Source: Halorarum halophilum
GTDB lineage: Archaea; Halobacteriota; Halobacteria; Halobacteriales; Haloferacaceae
DNA length: 64,000 bases
Assembly (NCBI RefSeq): GCF_013401515.1
Contig: NZ_CP058529.1
Span: forward strand, 1,798,001 to 1,862,000
Direction of reading: 5' to 3'
The notes under the pieces are model-generated. The model searched no databases. It was not told where the DNA came from and was given only the letters and a program-made list of their open reading frames with translations. Position numbers and translations under genes: made by a program. Shown in pieces: positions 51,928 to 58,930 of the stretch (its first letter is position 1; every line of letters begins with the position of its first letter).

Positions 51928-54045
51928 ATGAACGTCGGGGCATTCGTCTGTTCGTGCGGCGGCACCTGCGACGTGGACCTCGAGGCGGTCCGCGACGGGG
52001 TCCGCGACGTGGAGGTGGTCGCGTCCTCGGAGACGCTGTGCCGGGACGCGCTTCCCGCCGTCGACGGGCTCATCGACGAGTACGAGCTCGACCAGCTCGT
52101 CGTCGGCGCGTGCGACGACGGCTGCCGGGCGCGCTTCGACGACCTCGTCGCCGAGAAGGGGTTGCATCCCGACGCGGCCGCGTTCGTCGACCACCGGGAG
52201 GAGGCGGGCTGGGTCCACTCCGAACCCGAGGCGACCGACAAGACGGCCCGCCTGGTCAACGCCCGACGGACCGGCCTCGAGTACGAGGCGCCGACGCGCT
52301 CCGTGTCGCGGGAGGCCGGCGAGTCGGTGGTGGTAGTCGGCGACGCGGGGACGGCCGCCGCGCTCGCCGACACCGCGGACGTCACCCTCGTCGCGGACGG
52401 GGCCGAGTACGCCGACGTCGACGCGGACCTCTCGGACGTGGAGATCGAACGGGGCCGGTTCGTCGACGTCGAGGGCGCCTTCGGGGAGTTCGAGGTCACG
52501 CTCGTGGCCCGCGTCACCGAGGACTGCATCTCCTGCATGAAGTGCGTCCGGGAGGGCCCGGACGGCATGGTGACGCGCCGTCCGGTGGACGTCCACCCCG
52601 ACGCGCCCGACGGCGGGTGGACCGACTGCTGTCCGACCGACGCCATCGACCTCTCCGGGGTCGAGCGCAGTATCGATGCCGACCAGGTGATCCACCCCGC
52701 CGGGACGGACTCGGCCAGGGGGGGCCGCGTCGGCTACTACACCGGCCCCGTCGACGGGGCCACGATCGCGGCCGTGGAGTCCCTGCTCGGCGGCGTCGAG
52801 AAGCCGCGGTTCCTCGACCTGGAGATGGACGTCTGTGCGGCCGGCGAGTCGAGCCAGCAGGGGTGTACCGCCTGCGTCGACGCCTGCCCGCACGGCGCGG
52901 TCGACCGACCCGCCGTGGACGAGGTCGAGTTCGACCTCGTCGCGTGTCAGAACTGCGGGGCGTGCACGTCCTCGTGTCCGACCGGCGCGACCAAACTCGC
53001 CGAACCGTCGAACGAACGGCTCGCCCGCGAGGTCGAGGCGCTCCTGGACGCGGAGACCGACGAGGGCGGCTGGCTGTTCGACCGCGGTGGCGACGGGATC
53101 GAGACGCCCGTCGTCGCGTTCGTCTGCTCGGAGTCGGCCGCCGAGGCGCTCCGGGCGTACGGCCGCCGGGCCGCCTCCGGGGAGGAGTTCTCCTACGCGC
53201 CCATCCTCCCCGTCCGCGTGAACTGCACGGACACGGTGGGGGAGGCGCACGCGATGCACGCGCTCGCGGCCGGCGCCGACGGCGTCGCGGTCGTCGGCTG
53301 CGGCGACGCGTGTCTCCACTCCGGCCCTGACCCGAAGGCGGAACTCGTCGAGCGACTGAACCGTGCCACGACCGACCTCGGACTCGGGGAGCGCCTCGCC
53401 TTCCTCGCGCCGGACCCGGGCGACCCGGACGGCTTCGCGGCCGAACTCGACGCGTTCGTCTCGGGGCTCGACGCGACCCCGATTCCGGAGGGCGAGCACC
53501 GCTCGACCGGCGTGATTCGGGCCGACAAGCCCAACCCCGAGTTCAACAGCCACGACTGGACGCTGGAGTCGGTTCGGCGCATCGTCGAGTTCGCCAAACC
53601 GGAGCGCGAGGTGATCCGCGGGCTGAAGGACTTCGGCCTGATGGACGTGACCGACGCGTGCAACCTCACGCCGACGTGCTCGACGCTGTGTCCGACGGAC
53701 GCCATCCGGCGGACCGACGACGGCGACCTCCAGTTCGCCCACGAGGACTGCGTCAACTGCGGGCTCTGCGAGGAGGGCTGCCCCGAGACGGCCATCACGA
53801 TGTCGACGGGGCTCGACCTCGGCCGGCTCCCGGAGGCGCGCGACGGCGAGCGCTGGGAGACGGTGTACGAGGGCGAGATGCTGGAGTGCGCCCTGTGTGG
53901 CAAACCGTTCACCAGCGCGGCGTCGGCAGAGCACATCCGGGAACAGGTGGGCGACCTCGTCGAGGGCGTCGCCCCCGGTGCCGAGCACAGCATCTTCGAG
54001 TACTGCGGCGACTGCCGTGCGGAACTCGTCTTCGAACACTCATGA
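51928..54045 (+). CDS. multi-cluster iron-sulfur protein with HdrA/MvhD-like segments
   Basis: 705 residues. The N-terminus (FVCSCGGTCD, CDDGCRARF) resembles HdrA-type Cys regions. The middle holds three ferredoxin-like sets (CISCMKC...CCPT; GCTACVDACPHG; CQNCGACTSSCPTG). A MvhD/hydrogenase delta domain follows (RVNCTDTVGEAHAMHALAAGADGVAVVGCGDACLH, shown in part), then another pair (CSTLCPT, CVNCGLCEEGCPE) and a C-terminal zinc-like CALCGKPF...YCGDC. No FAD domain is seen. It is divergent from formate dehydrogenase and coupled to TorD, so it probably handles electrons from formate or helps assembly. Confidence 0.75.
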   Translation: MNVGAFVCSCGGTCDVDLEAVRDGVRDVEVVASSETLCRDALPAVDGLIDEYELDQLVVGACDDGCRARFDDLVAEKGLHPDAAAFVDHREEAGWVHSEPEATDKTARLVNARRTGLEYEAPTRSVSREAGESVVVVGDAGTAAALADTADVTLVADGAEYADVDADLSDVEIERGRFVDVEGAFGEFEVTLVARVTEDCISCMKCVREGPDGMVTRRPVDVHPDAPDGGWTDCCPTDAIDLSGVERSIDADQVIHPAGTDSARGGRVGYYTGPVDGATIAAVESLLGGVEKPRFLDLEMDVCAAGESSQQGCTACVDACPHGAVDRPAVDEVEFDLVACQNCGACTSSCPTGATKLAEPSNERLAREVEALLDAETDEGGWLFDRGGDGIETPVVAFVCSESAAEALRAYGRRAASGEEFSYAPILPVRVNCTDTVGEAHAMHALAAGADGVAVVGCGDACLHSGPDPKAELVERLNRATTDLGLGERLAFLAPDPGDPDGFAAELDAFVSGLDATPIPEGEHRSTGVIRADKPNPEFNSHDWTLESVRRIVEFAKPEREVIRGLKDFGLMDVTDACNLTPTCSTLCPTDAIRRTDDGDLQFAHEDCVNCGLCEEGCPETAITMSTGLDLGRLPEARDGERWETVYEGEMLECALCGKPFTSAASAEHIREQVGDLVEGVAPGAEHSIFEYCGDCRAELVFEHS

Positions 54046-54680
54046 GCACCGACGACACCCAACTCGCGATATACGACGCCCGCATCGAACTCGCCGACTT
54101 CCTCATCGAGGTGTTCCACGACACGCCGTCCGTGGCGTTCGTCGAGCGCCTCGGCTCCGGCGAGGTCGTGACGCCGACCGACCCGGTCAACGACCCGCTC
54201 GACAGGGGGTTCGAACGCATCCGAACGTTCGTGGACGGGATCGAGGGACGCGACCCCGAGACTGTCCGGGAGGAACTGGCGGCCGAGTACAGTCGGATGT
54301 TCGTCGGCCCGCGCCCGCCGGTCCTGCTCCACGAGACGTACTACCGGGACGACACGGACTTCATCGGGGAGGGGCTCGCGCAGGTGGAGGCGAGCTACTC
54401 GGCCGCGGGCTGGACCCCGCCCGAGGAGTACGGCGAGGAGAACGACTTCCTGGCGGTCGAGCTGGCGTTCCTGCGCCACCTCATCGGGCGTCAGCGCGAG
54501 GGCGCCGAGGAGACGTTCGGCTACGAGCGTGTGTTCCTCGACGAGCACCTGCTGACGTGGGGAGACGACGCCGCGGCGGACGTCGAGGCGGAGGCCGACT
54601 CGGATCTGTACCTGGCCGCCGCCGACGTGCTCCTCGGGTTCTGCGAGTTCGAGGACGAACTGGTCGCACAGCTGGTCTGA
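54042..54680 (+). CDS. TorD-family molybdoenzyme chaperone
   Basis: 212 residues, all helical. 'LAAEYSRMFVGPRPPVLLHETYYR' (shown in part) and 'ENDFLAVELAFLRHLIGRQ' match TorD/DmsD chaperones that guard Tat signals of molybdoenzymes during cofactor loading. Its ATG overlaps the stop of the preceding iron-sulfur gene. The client is most likely the neighbouring Tat-exported FdhA. Confidence 0.85.
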   Translation: MSTDDTQLAIYDARIELADFLIEVFHDTPSVAFVERLGSGEVVTPTDPVNDPLDRGFERIRTFVDGIEGRDPETVREELAAEYSRMFVGPRPPVLLHETYYRDDTDFIGEGLAQVEASYSAAGWTPPEEYGEENDFLAVELAFLRHLIGRQREGAEETFGYERVFLDEHLLTWGDDAAADVEAEADSDLYLAAADVLLGFCEFEDELVAQLV

Positions 54681-54727
54681 GTTCGGATCGATGACGTTCG
54701 AAGCCGGCGGTCACGAGGTCGGTTCGT

Positions 54728-54979
54728 TCACGCGCCCCGTTCCCCATCACCAGCGACCCACACGAGCAGGAACCCCGCCACCAGCGAGCACCCGGCGAAC
54801 GCGAGCACCAGCGGCGTCCCCACAGCCATCGCCTGCTCCATCAGGAAGTACGTCCCCCACGTCTGCACCGACTCGGCGCCGACCGCGACGACCGCGACAG
54901 CGGTGACCGAGAGCACTAGCCCCAGCAACGACAGCGCGGCGAAGCCTCGGGCGAACGAAGCGACGCTGGGGCTACGCAT
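54728..54979 (-). CDS. 83-residue two-helix membrane protein
   Basis: Two long hydrophobic helices ('FAALSLLGLVLSVTAVAVVA', 'AVGTPLVLAFAGCSLVAGFL'), short ends. Third of three overlapping tiny membrane genes facing torD; the start overlaps the stop of the next upstream gene by eight bases. Confidence 0.55.
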   Translation of the reverse strand: MRSPSVASFARGFAALSLLGLVLSVTAVAVVAVGAESVQTWGTYFLMEQAMAVGTPLVLAFAGCSLVAGFLLVWVAGDGERGA

Positions 54980-55262
54980 CGAACAACCCCCGGACGATCA
55001 GCGACGTCACCACCAGCGGTACGAGCAGCGCCGTCAGGGCCCCGATGAAGATCCCCATGTAGCTGATCGTCGATTCGAGGTGGATCGCCCAGTGCCAGGT
55101 GCCCTTCACCTCCGCGATGACCGCGACCGTGCCGACCGCGAGCACCGACAGGCCGACGAGCGTCGCCAGGACGAACTCCGCCGCCCGGAGGTAGTACAGC
55201 GCCCGGCGCCGGGTCCGGTCAGGCGAGTCCGACCCGATCGCCGGGGCGGTTTCGTTGCTCAT
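54972..55262 (-). CDS. 96-residue two-helix membrane protein
   Basis: ATG at 55262 overlaps the upstream stop. The first helix is 'FVLATLVGLSVLAVGTVAVI', then a loop with His residues (KGTWHWAIHLESTI), and the second helix is 'GIFIGALTALLVPLVVTSLI'. The His/Trp loop could touch a cofactor, but no family is recognised. Confidence 0.6.
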   Translation of the reverse strand: MSNETAPAIGSDSPDRTRRRALYYLRAAEFVLATLVGLSVLAVGTVAVIAEVKGTWHWAIHLESTISYMGIFIGALTALLVPLVVTSLIVRGLFDA

Positions 55263-55414
55263 CGCTCCTCACCCCCGGTGGGGAGGCCGGCGACGTACGA
55301 CCGGTAGGCGTCGTAGGCCGCGATGGCGAGCGCCACCGTCCCCGCGACGATGAGCGCGAGTGCGGGACCGAGGGCCAGCGGCAGGTCCGAGAGGACGTGC
55401 AGCGGGACGGCCAT
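55259..55414 (-). CDS. 51-residue single-span membrane protein
   Basis: ATG 55414, TGA 55259-55261 overlapping the next start. One helix ('LALGPALALIVAGTVALAIA') with a short Tyr/Arg-rich cytoplasmic end. First of the three-gene set. Function unknown. Confidence 0.55.
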   Translation of the reverse strand: MAVPLHVLSDLPLALGPALALIVAGTVALAIAAYDAYRSYVAGLPTGGEER

Positions 55415-55530
55415 TCATGGAGTGCAAGTCTCGCGTGACCAAAGGGATTGCGCCCGCAGGAGTCGGGTAGCTGACGCGACCCGCCGTGGCCCCCGGCCAA
55501 CCCGACTCACCGCCCAGATCGGGCCGGCAG

Positions 55531-55620
55531 GTCTACCCGAACCAGCAGTTCCACCCGAACCAGAGCGTCCACTTGAACCGGGACGTCCACTCGAACCACC
55601 GGTCCCACTCGAACCGTTCG
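55531..55620 (+). repeat. five 18-bp tandem repeats upstream of the lipoprotein gene
   Basis: Units start at 55531, 55549, 55567, 55585 and 55603 and follow the pattern g/t-TCCACyCGAACC-n5. The unit length is a multiple of three and the units differ at a few positions. They end about 40 bp before the next start codon, so they may lie in a promoter or 5' leader; no long open frame uses them convincingly. Confidence 0.75.
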
Positions 55621-55660
55621 GCGAACCCCTTTTTGCCGCGTACGTCCAGGGTACGAAGTG

Positions 55661-56872
55661 ATGCCGTCGAGACGGAGCCTGCTCGGGAGGCTGTCCGCAG
55701 CGGTGGGGGTAGCCGCCGCGGGCTGTGCGGGGCTCCGGCCGCCGCCGGGGCTTGACCTGCCGGCGAACCCCCACGACGTCCCGCGTCGCCAGTTCGCCCA
55801 GCGGGCGCACCTCCGGGAGGACGCGGACGGGAACCCCCTCGGGACGCGGTTCCGCCGGGTGCTCCTCCTCGACCTCCAGCGGGAGCCATCGGCCGAGGCC
55901 GGACGGACGGTCGAGCGGGCGCTCCGGACGCTGGAAGACGCGTACGACTGGTCGCCGGACGGGCTGTTCCACCTCCTCGCGTGGGGGACGAACTACCTCG
56001 ACGACCACGGCGTGCTGAACCGCGTGCCAACCGACCACCCGACCGTCCTCTCCCGGGTCGACACGCCCGAACTCCTGCGGTTCGACGCAGCGCTGGTGCT
56101 CGAATCCGACGTGCCCTCCCACCTCACGGCGGCCGAGAGCGCGCTTTTCGGCGACCGCGCGGAGCTGAACGGCGTCGCCGTGGACCACCGGCTCTTGGAC
56201 ACCTTCGCCCGGCGCGAACGCCGGACGGGCTTCATCGGCGAAGGGCTCCCTGCTGCTCACGCCGACGCGGAGGGCGTCCCCGCCGACGCGATCCCCGAGG
56301 ACGCGCCGATGTTCACCGGCTTCCAGTCCGGCCGCGAAAAGACGCAGGCGAGCGAGGACCGCGTGACCATCGACGACGGTCCGCTCGAAGGGGGGACGAC
56401 GATGCACCTCAGCCACCTGACGCTGAACCTGAAGCGGTGGTACGCCTTCTCCGAGGCCAGCCGAGTGAAGCGGATGTTCGACCCGGAGACGACGCCCGAC
56501 GACGAGGCCGGGTTCACGGACGACGTGCCGTTCGCGGACAGGGTCGAGGAACACGCGAGCGAACACGGCATGGTCGGTCACCACGAGAAGGTCGCCCGGG
56601 TGCGACGGGACGGCGAGCCGTTGCTCCTGCGTCGCGATTTCAACACCGTAGACGGCGGTCACCCGGGCGTCCACTTCCTCGCCTTCCAGCGGGCCGGGAA
56701 GGACTTCCGGCGGACGCGGAAGTCGATGAACGGCTGGTACCTGCGGGACGACTCGCCGGACATCACCGACAGCGAGAACAACGGCATCCTCGACGTGATC
56801 AGGGTCCGCTCGCGGGCGAACTTCGTCGTCCCGCCGCGGGAGAAACGCGCCTTCCCGCTCACCGTGACGTAG
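55661..56872 (+). CDS. Tat lipoprotein resembling DyP-type peroxidases
   Basis: 403 residues from ATG 55661. Tat/lipobox N-terminus: SRRSLLGRLSAAVGVAAAGCAG. The C-terminal segment 'LLRRDFNTVDGGHPGVHFLAFQRAGKDFRRTRKSMN' (shown in part) and the preceding 'EEHASEHGMVGHHEKVARVRR' recall the proximal-His and RR region of dye-decolorising haem peroxidases. The distal GxxDG motif is not intact (nearest is GFQSG). I think this is a haloarchaeal peroxidase-like family, exported and lipid-anchored, with activity uncertain. Confidence 0.6.
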   Translation: MPSRRSLLGRLSAAVGVAAAGCAGLRPPPGLDLPANPHDVPRRQFAQRAHLREDADGNPLGTRFRRVLLLDLQREPSAEAGRTVERALRTLEDAYDWSPDGLFHLLAWGTNYLDDHGVLNRVPTDHPTVLSRVDTPELLRFDAALVLESDVPSHLTAAESALFGDRAELNGVAVDHRLLDTFARRERRTGFIGEGLPAAHADAEGVPADAIPEDAPMFTGFQSGREKTQASEDRVTIDDGPLEGGTTMHLSHLTLNLKRWYAFSEASRVKRMFDPETTPDDEAGFTDDVPFADRVEEHASEHGMVGHHEKVARVRRDGEPLLLRRDFNTVDGGHPGVHFLAFQRAGKDFRRTRKSMNGWYLRDDSPDITDSENNGILDVIRVRSRANFVVPPREKRAFPLTVT

Positions 56873-56954
56873 CGACGCTCACCGACGGAGCCGAACAGTG
56901 GATCCGCCGGACGAAGACGTCGCTCGCGACGCGGCGACGCCCGGACGCGCCGAG

Positions 56955-57131
56955 TTACTCCTCCGCGTCGGCGTCCGCGTCGTCCGCGACGTCGTCCAGG
57001 TCGAGATCGACGACGCCGTCGACCTCGCCGGGATTCAGCTGGTGAGGGCCGCTATCGTGGTCCCAGACGTCGTGTCCGCCGTATCGCTGCCCGACGCCCT
57101 TCGGTCGCCAGCCGGTGTCCTGGTTCGTCAT
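56955..57131 (-). CDS. 58-residue acidic protein
   Basis: ATG 57131 to TAA 56955-56957. The N-terminus is 'MTNQDTGWRPKGVGQRYGGH' and the second half is a run of Asp/Val/Ala ('VDLDLDDVADDADADAEE'). Codon pattern fits. No domain recognised. Confidence 0.5.
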   Translation of the reverse strand: MTNQDTGWRPKGVGQRYGGHDVWDHDSGPHQLNPGEVDGVVDLDLDDVADDADADAEE

Positions 57132-57226
57132 GTGTGAACAGACCGCGTCCGACCCCTTAGACTTTCCCCCGGCAGCGCCCGAAACTCCGTCACGGACGGC
57201 TCCCCACGGGCGTCCGTCGTGACCGC

Positions 57227-57571
57227 CTACTCGGGCGGCGCGTTCGACGGCCGCTGGGTGTCCCCCTCGAGGAACACCGACGCGAACAGGTCCACGTGGA
57301 GCGCGAGCAGCTTCTCGGGGGGAAGGCCCGCGGCGTCGGACTGCTCGGCGAGGAACGCGTCGAGGTCGTCGCTCGGTGCGAACCGAACCCGTTCGCCGTC
57401 TTCCTCCAGTTCGAAGGTCACCTCCGTGGCGCCCGAGATGAGGTGCTCGATCTCCAGGAGGGCCTGCTCGACTTTCACCTCCAGCGCCTCCTCGTCCTCC
57501 ATCAGACGCTGGTCCGCCCACTCGCCCGCGGCCGCCGCCAGCCGGTCGCTCACGGGGAACGAGATGGCCAT
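57227..57571 (-). CDS. haloarchaeal protein of unknown function, zinc-ribbon operon
   Basis: 114 residues, helical and acidic ('QALLEIEHLISGATEVTFEL', 'SDDLDAFLAEQSDAAGLPPE'). The ATG overlaps the stop of the zinc-ribbon gene upstream. No family recognised. Confidence 0.6.
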   Translation of the reverse strand: MAISFPVSDRLAAAAGEWADQRLMEDEEALEVKVEQALLEIEHLISGATEVTFELEEDGERVRFAPSDDLDAFLAEQSDAAGLPPEKLLALHVDLFASVFLEGDTQRPSNAPPE

Positions 57572-57708
57572 CAGAACGACACCCCTTCACCCTCGAACGC
57601 GGGTTCCCAGCGGGTGAGCGCGTCACAGACGGGGCACTCACGCTCCACGGCTCCCTCGGCGTGGCCGACGCGGGTCAACTGTCCACACTCCGTGCACTCG
57701 TACTGCAT
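57571..57708 (-). CDS. 45-residue zinc-ribbon protein
   Basis: ATG 57708. CTECGQL and CPVCDAL, 20 residues apart, form a rubredoxin/rubrerythrin-like zinc ribbon. The stop overlaps the next start (57569-57573), so the two are translationally coupled. Confidence 0.7.
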   Translation of the reverse strand: MQYECTECGQLTRVGHAEGAVERECPVCDALTRWEPAFEGEGVSF

Positions 57709-57736
57709 TGGGTCGATGTGAACGACGCGACGCGTT

Positions 57737-58006
57737 TCAGCGTTCCTCCTCGGGCACCCAGGGCTCCGGGCCGGGTTCGGACTCCTCGAGTTCGCCGAGG
57801 AGGACGAACAGCATGATGATGACCCCGAGCATGACTGCGAGGCCGACGAGCCCCGAGATGGCGGTACGACCGACGAACTCGGAAGCGGTCCACACGGAGT
57901 CCATGCTGTTGAACGTGCGGGTCGCGATGACGACGAACCACGCGCCGATCGCCACGACCATGGCGGTCAGCGGCGGACTCGTTCGGACTGCGTCACGAAT
58001 TCCCAT
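57737..58006 (-). CDS. 89-residue two-helix membrane protein
   Basis: ATG 58006. Helices at about residues 13-30 and 48-70 and an acidic Pro/Glu tail ('ELEESEPGPEPWVPEEER'). This pattern is common in haloarchaea; no function known. Confidence 0.65.
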   Translation of the reverse strand: MGIRDAVRTSPPLTAMVVAIGAWFVVIATRTFNSMDSVWTASEFVGRTAISGLVGLAVMLGVIIMLFVLLGELEESEPGPEPWVPEEER

Positions 58007-58129
58007 GCTAACGTCTGACGCGGGAGACGTGAAAAATCTACCCCAGGGGCCGTCGGGGAATCGGCCCGCTCTCCGGCCGAGCGTCGGCCGTCGACGCCGT
58101 GCCGGTCCACTCTACGTCGGGCTGGAGAC

Positions 58130-58891
58130 TCACTCCTCCGAGAGCGACCAACCGGCGTCAGCGGCCGCGTCGGCCAGCGGGACGAACTCCCAGCCGGCGG
58201 CCTCTGCCCAGGCCCGTTCGCCCGCCGACTCGACGCCGACGAGCACCATCCGCTCCGCGTAGAACATCGAGTGCTCGTCAATCTCCGCGAGCCGCTCCCC
58301 GGGGCCGGTCCCGGTGCCGTTGAAGAAGTCGAGGTCGAGCCGGTTGTCCCGCTGGTACTTGTTGATGCGGTGGGCGTCTACGTCGCCGACGATGCCGACC
58401 CAGTCGGTCCACGTCTCGGCGTCCGCGAGGGCGGCGTGGAGGTTCTCCAGCCGTCGGATGGCCTCGTACGAGATGGCCATCGTCATCTCGTCTGCCCCGC
58501 CGCCGTGGGGACCCGAGGCCTCGGGCTGCTGCTGTGTCTCCTCCTCGCGTTCGTCCGCCGGGACGCCCCCCGCGCCGCCCGACTCCATCGGGATACCGAC
58601 CGGCTTGTCGTCGTTCGCGTACGGCACTCTCGGTGTCGCGGTGTCGGTGGAGGGGCCGGTGTCGACCGAACCCGCGTCCGCACCTCCGTCAGCGTTCCGG
58701 TCGGTACCGTCGGCCGGGTCCGAGGACTGCTCGGCCGAGGTCGCCCAGTCGTCGGTGGACGAGGACGCCGACGCCGACTCGACCCAGTCGTCGTCGCCGT
58801 CGTTCCGCCAGAACCAGTCGCCCCGGTTCGGCGTCTCCTCCTCGTTCTCGGTTGGCGCGTCCAGTTCGTCGAGGTCGATTCGGTCGGTCAT
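58130..58891 (-). CDS. haloarchaeal protein with disordered acidic N-terminus
   Basis: 253 residues. Residues 1-130 are low-complexity Asp/Ser/Gly, likely disordered. Residues 135-250 form an alpha/beta domain ('TMAISYEAIRRLENLHAALA', 'VGDVDAHRINKYQRDN', 'MVLVGVESAGERAWAEAAGW') that I believe is a conserved haloarchaeal domain without assigned function. It is followed on the same strand by the second AOR-family gene. Confidence 0.65.
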   Translation of the reverse strand: MTDRIDLDELDAPTENEEETPNRGDWFWRNDGDDDWVESASASSSTDDWATSAEQSSDPADGTDRNADGGADAGSVDTGPSTDTATPRVPYANDDKPVGIPMESGGAGGVPADEREEETQQQPEASGPHGGGADEMTMAISYEAIRRLENLHAALADAETWTDWVGIVGDVDAHRINKYQRDNRLDLDFFNGTGTGPGERLAEIDEHSMFYAERMVLVGVESAGERAWAEAAGWEFVPLADAAADAGWSLSEE

Positions 58892-58930
58892 GGTCGTTCG
58901 GGCATCAGTCGTGGTCGGTGTGGCGAGTGG

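Noticed and set aside
55531-55620. CRISPR array
   Set aside because: Units are 18 bp, contiguous and without spacers; no cas genes are in the window.
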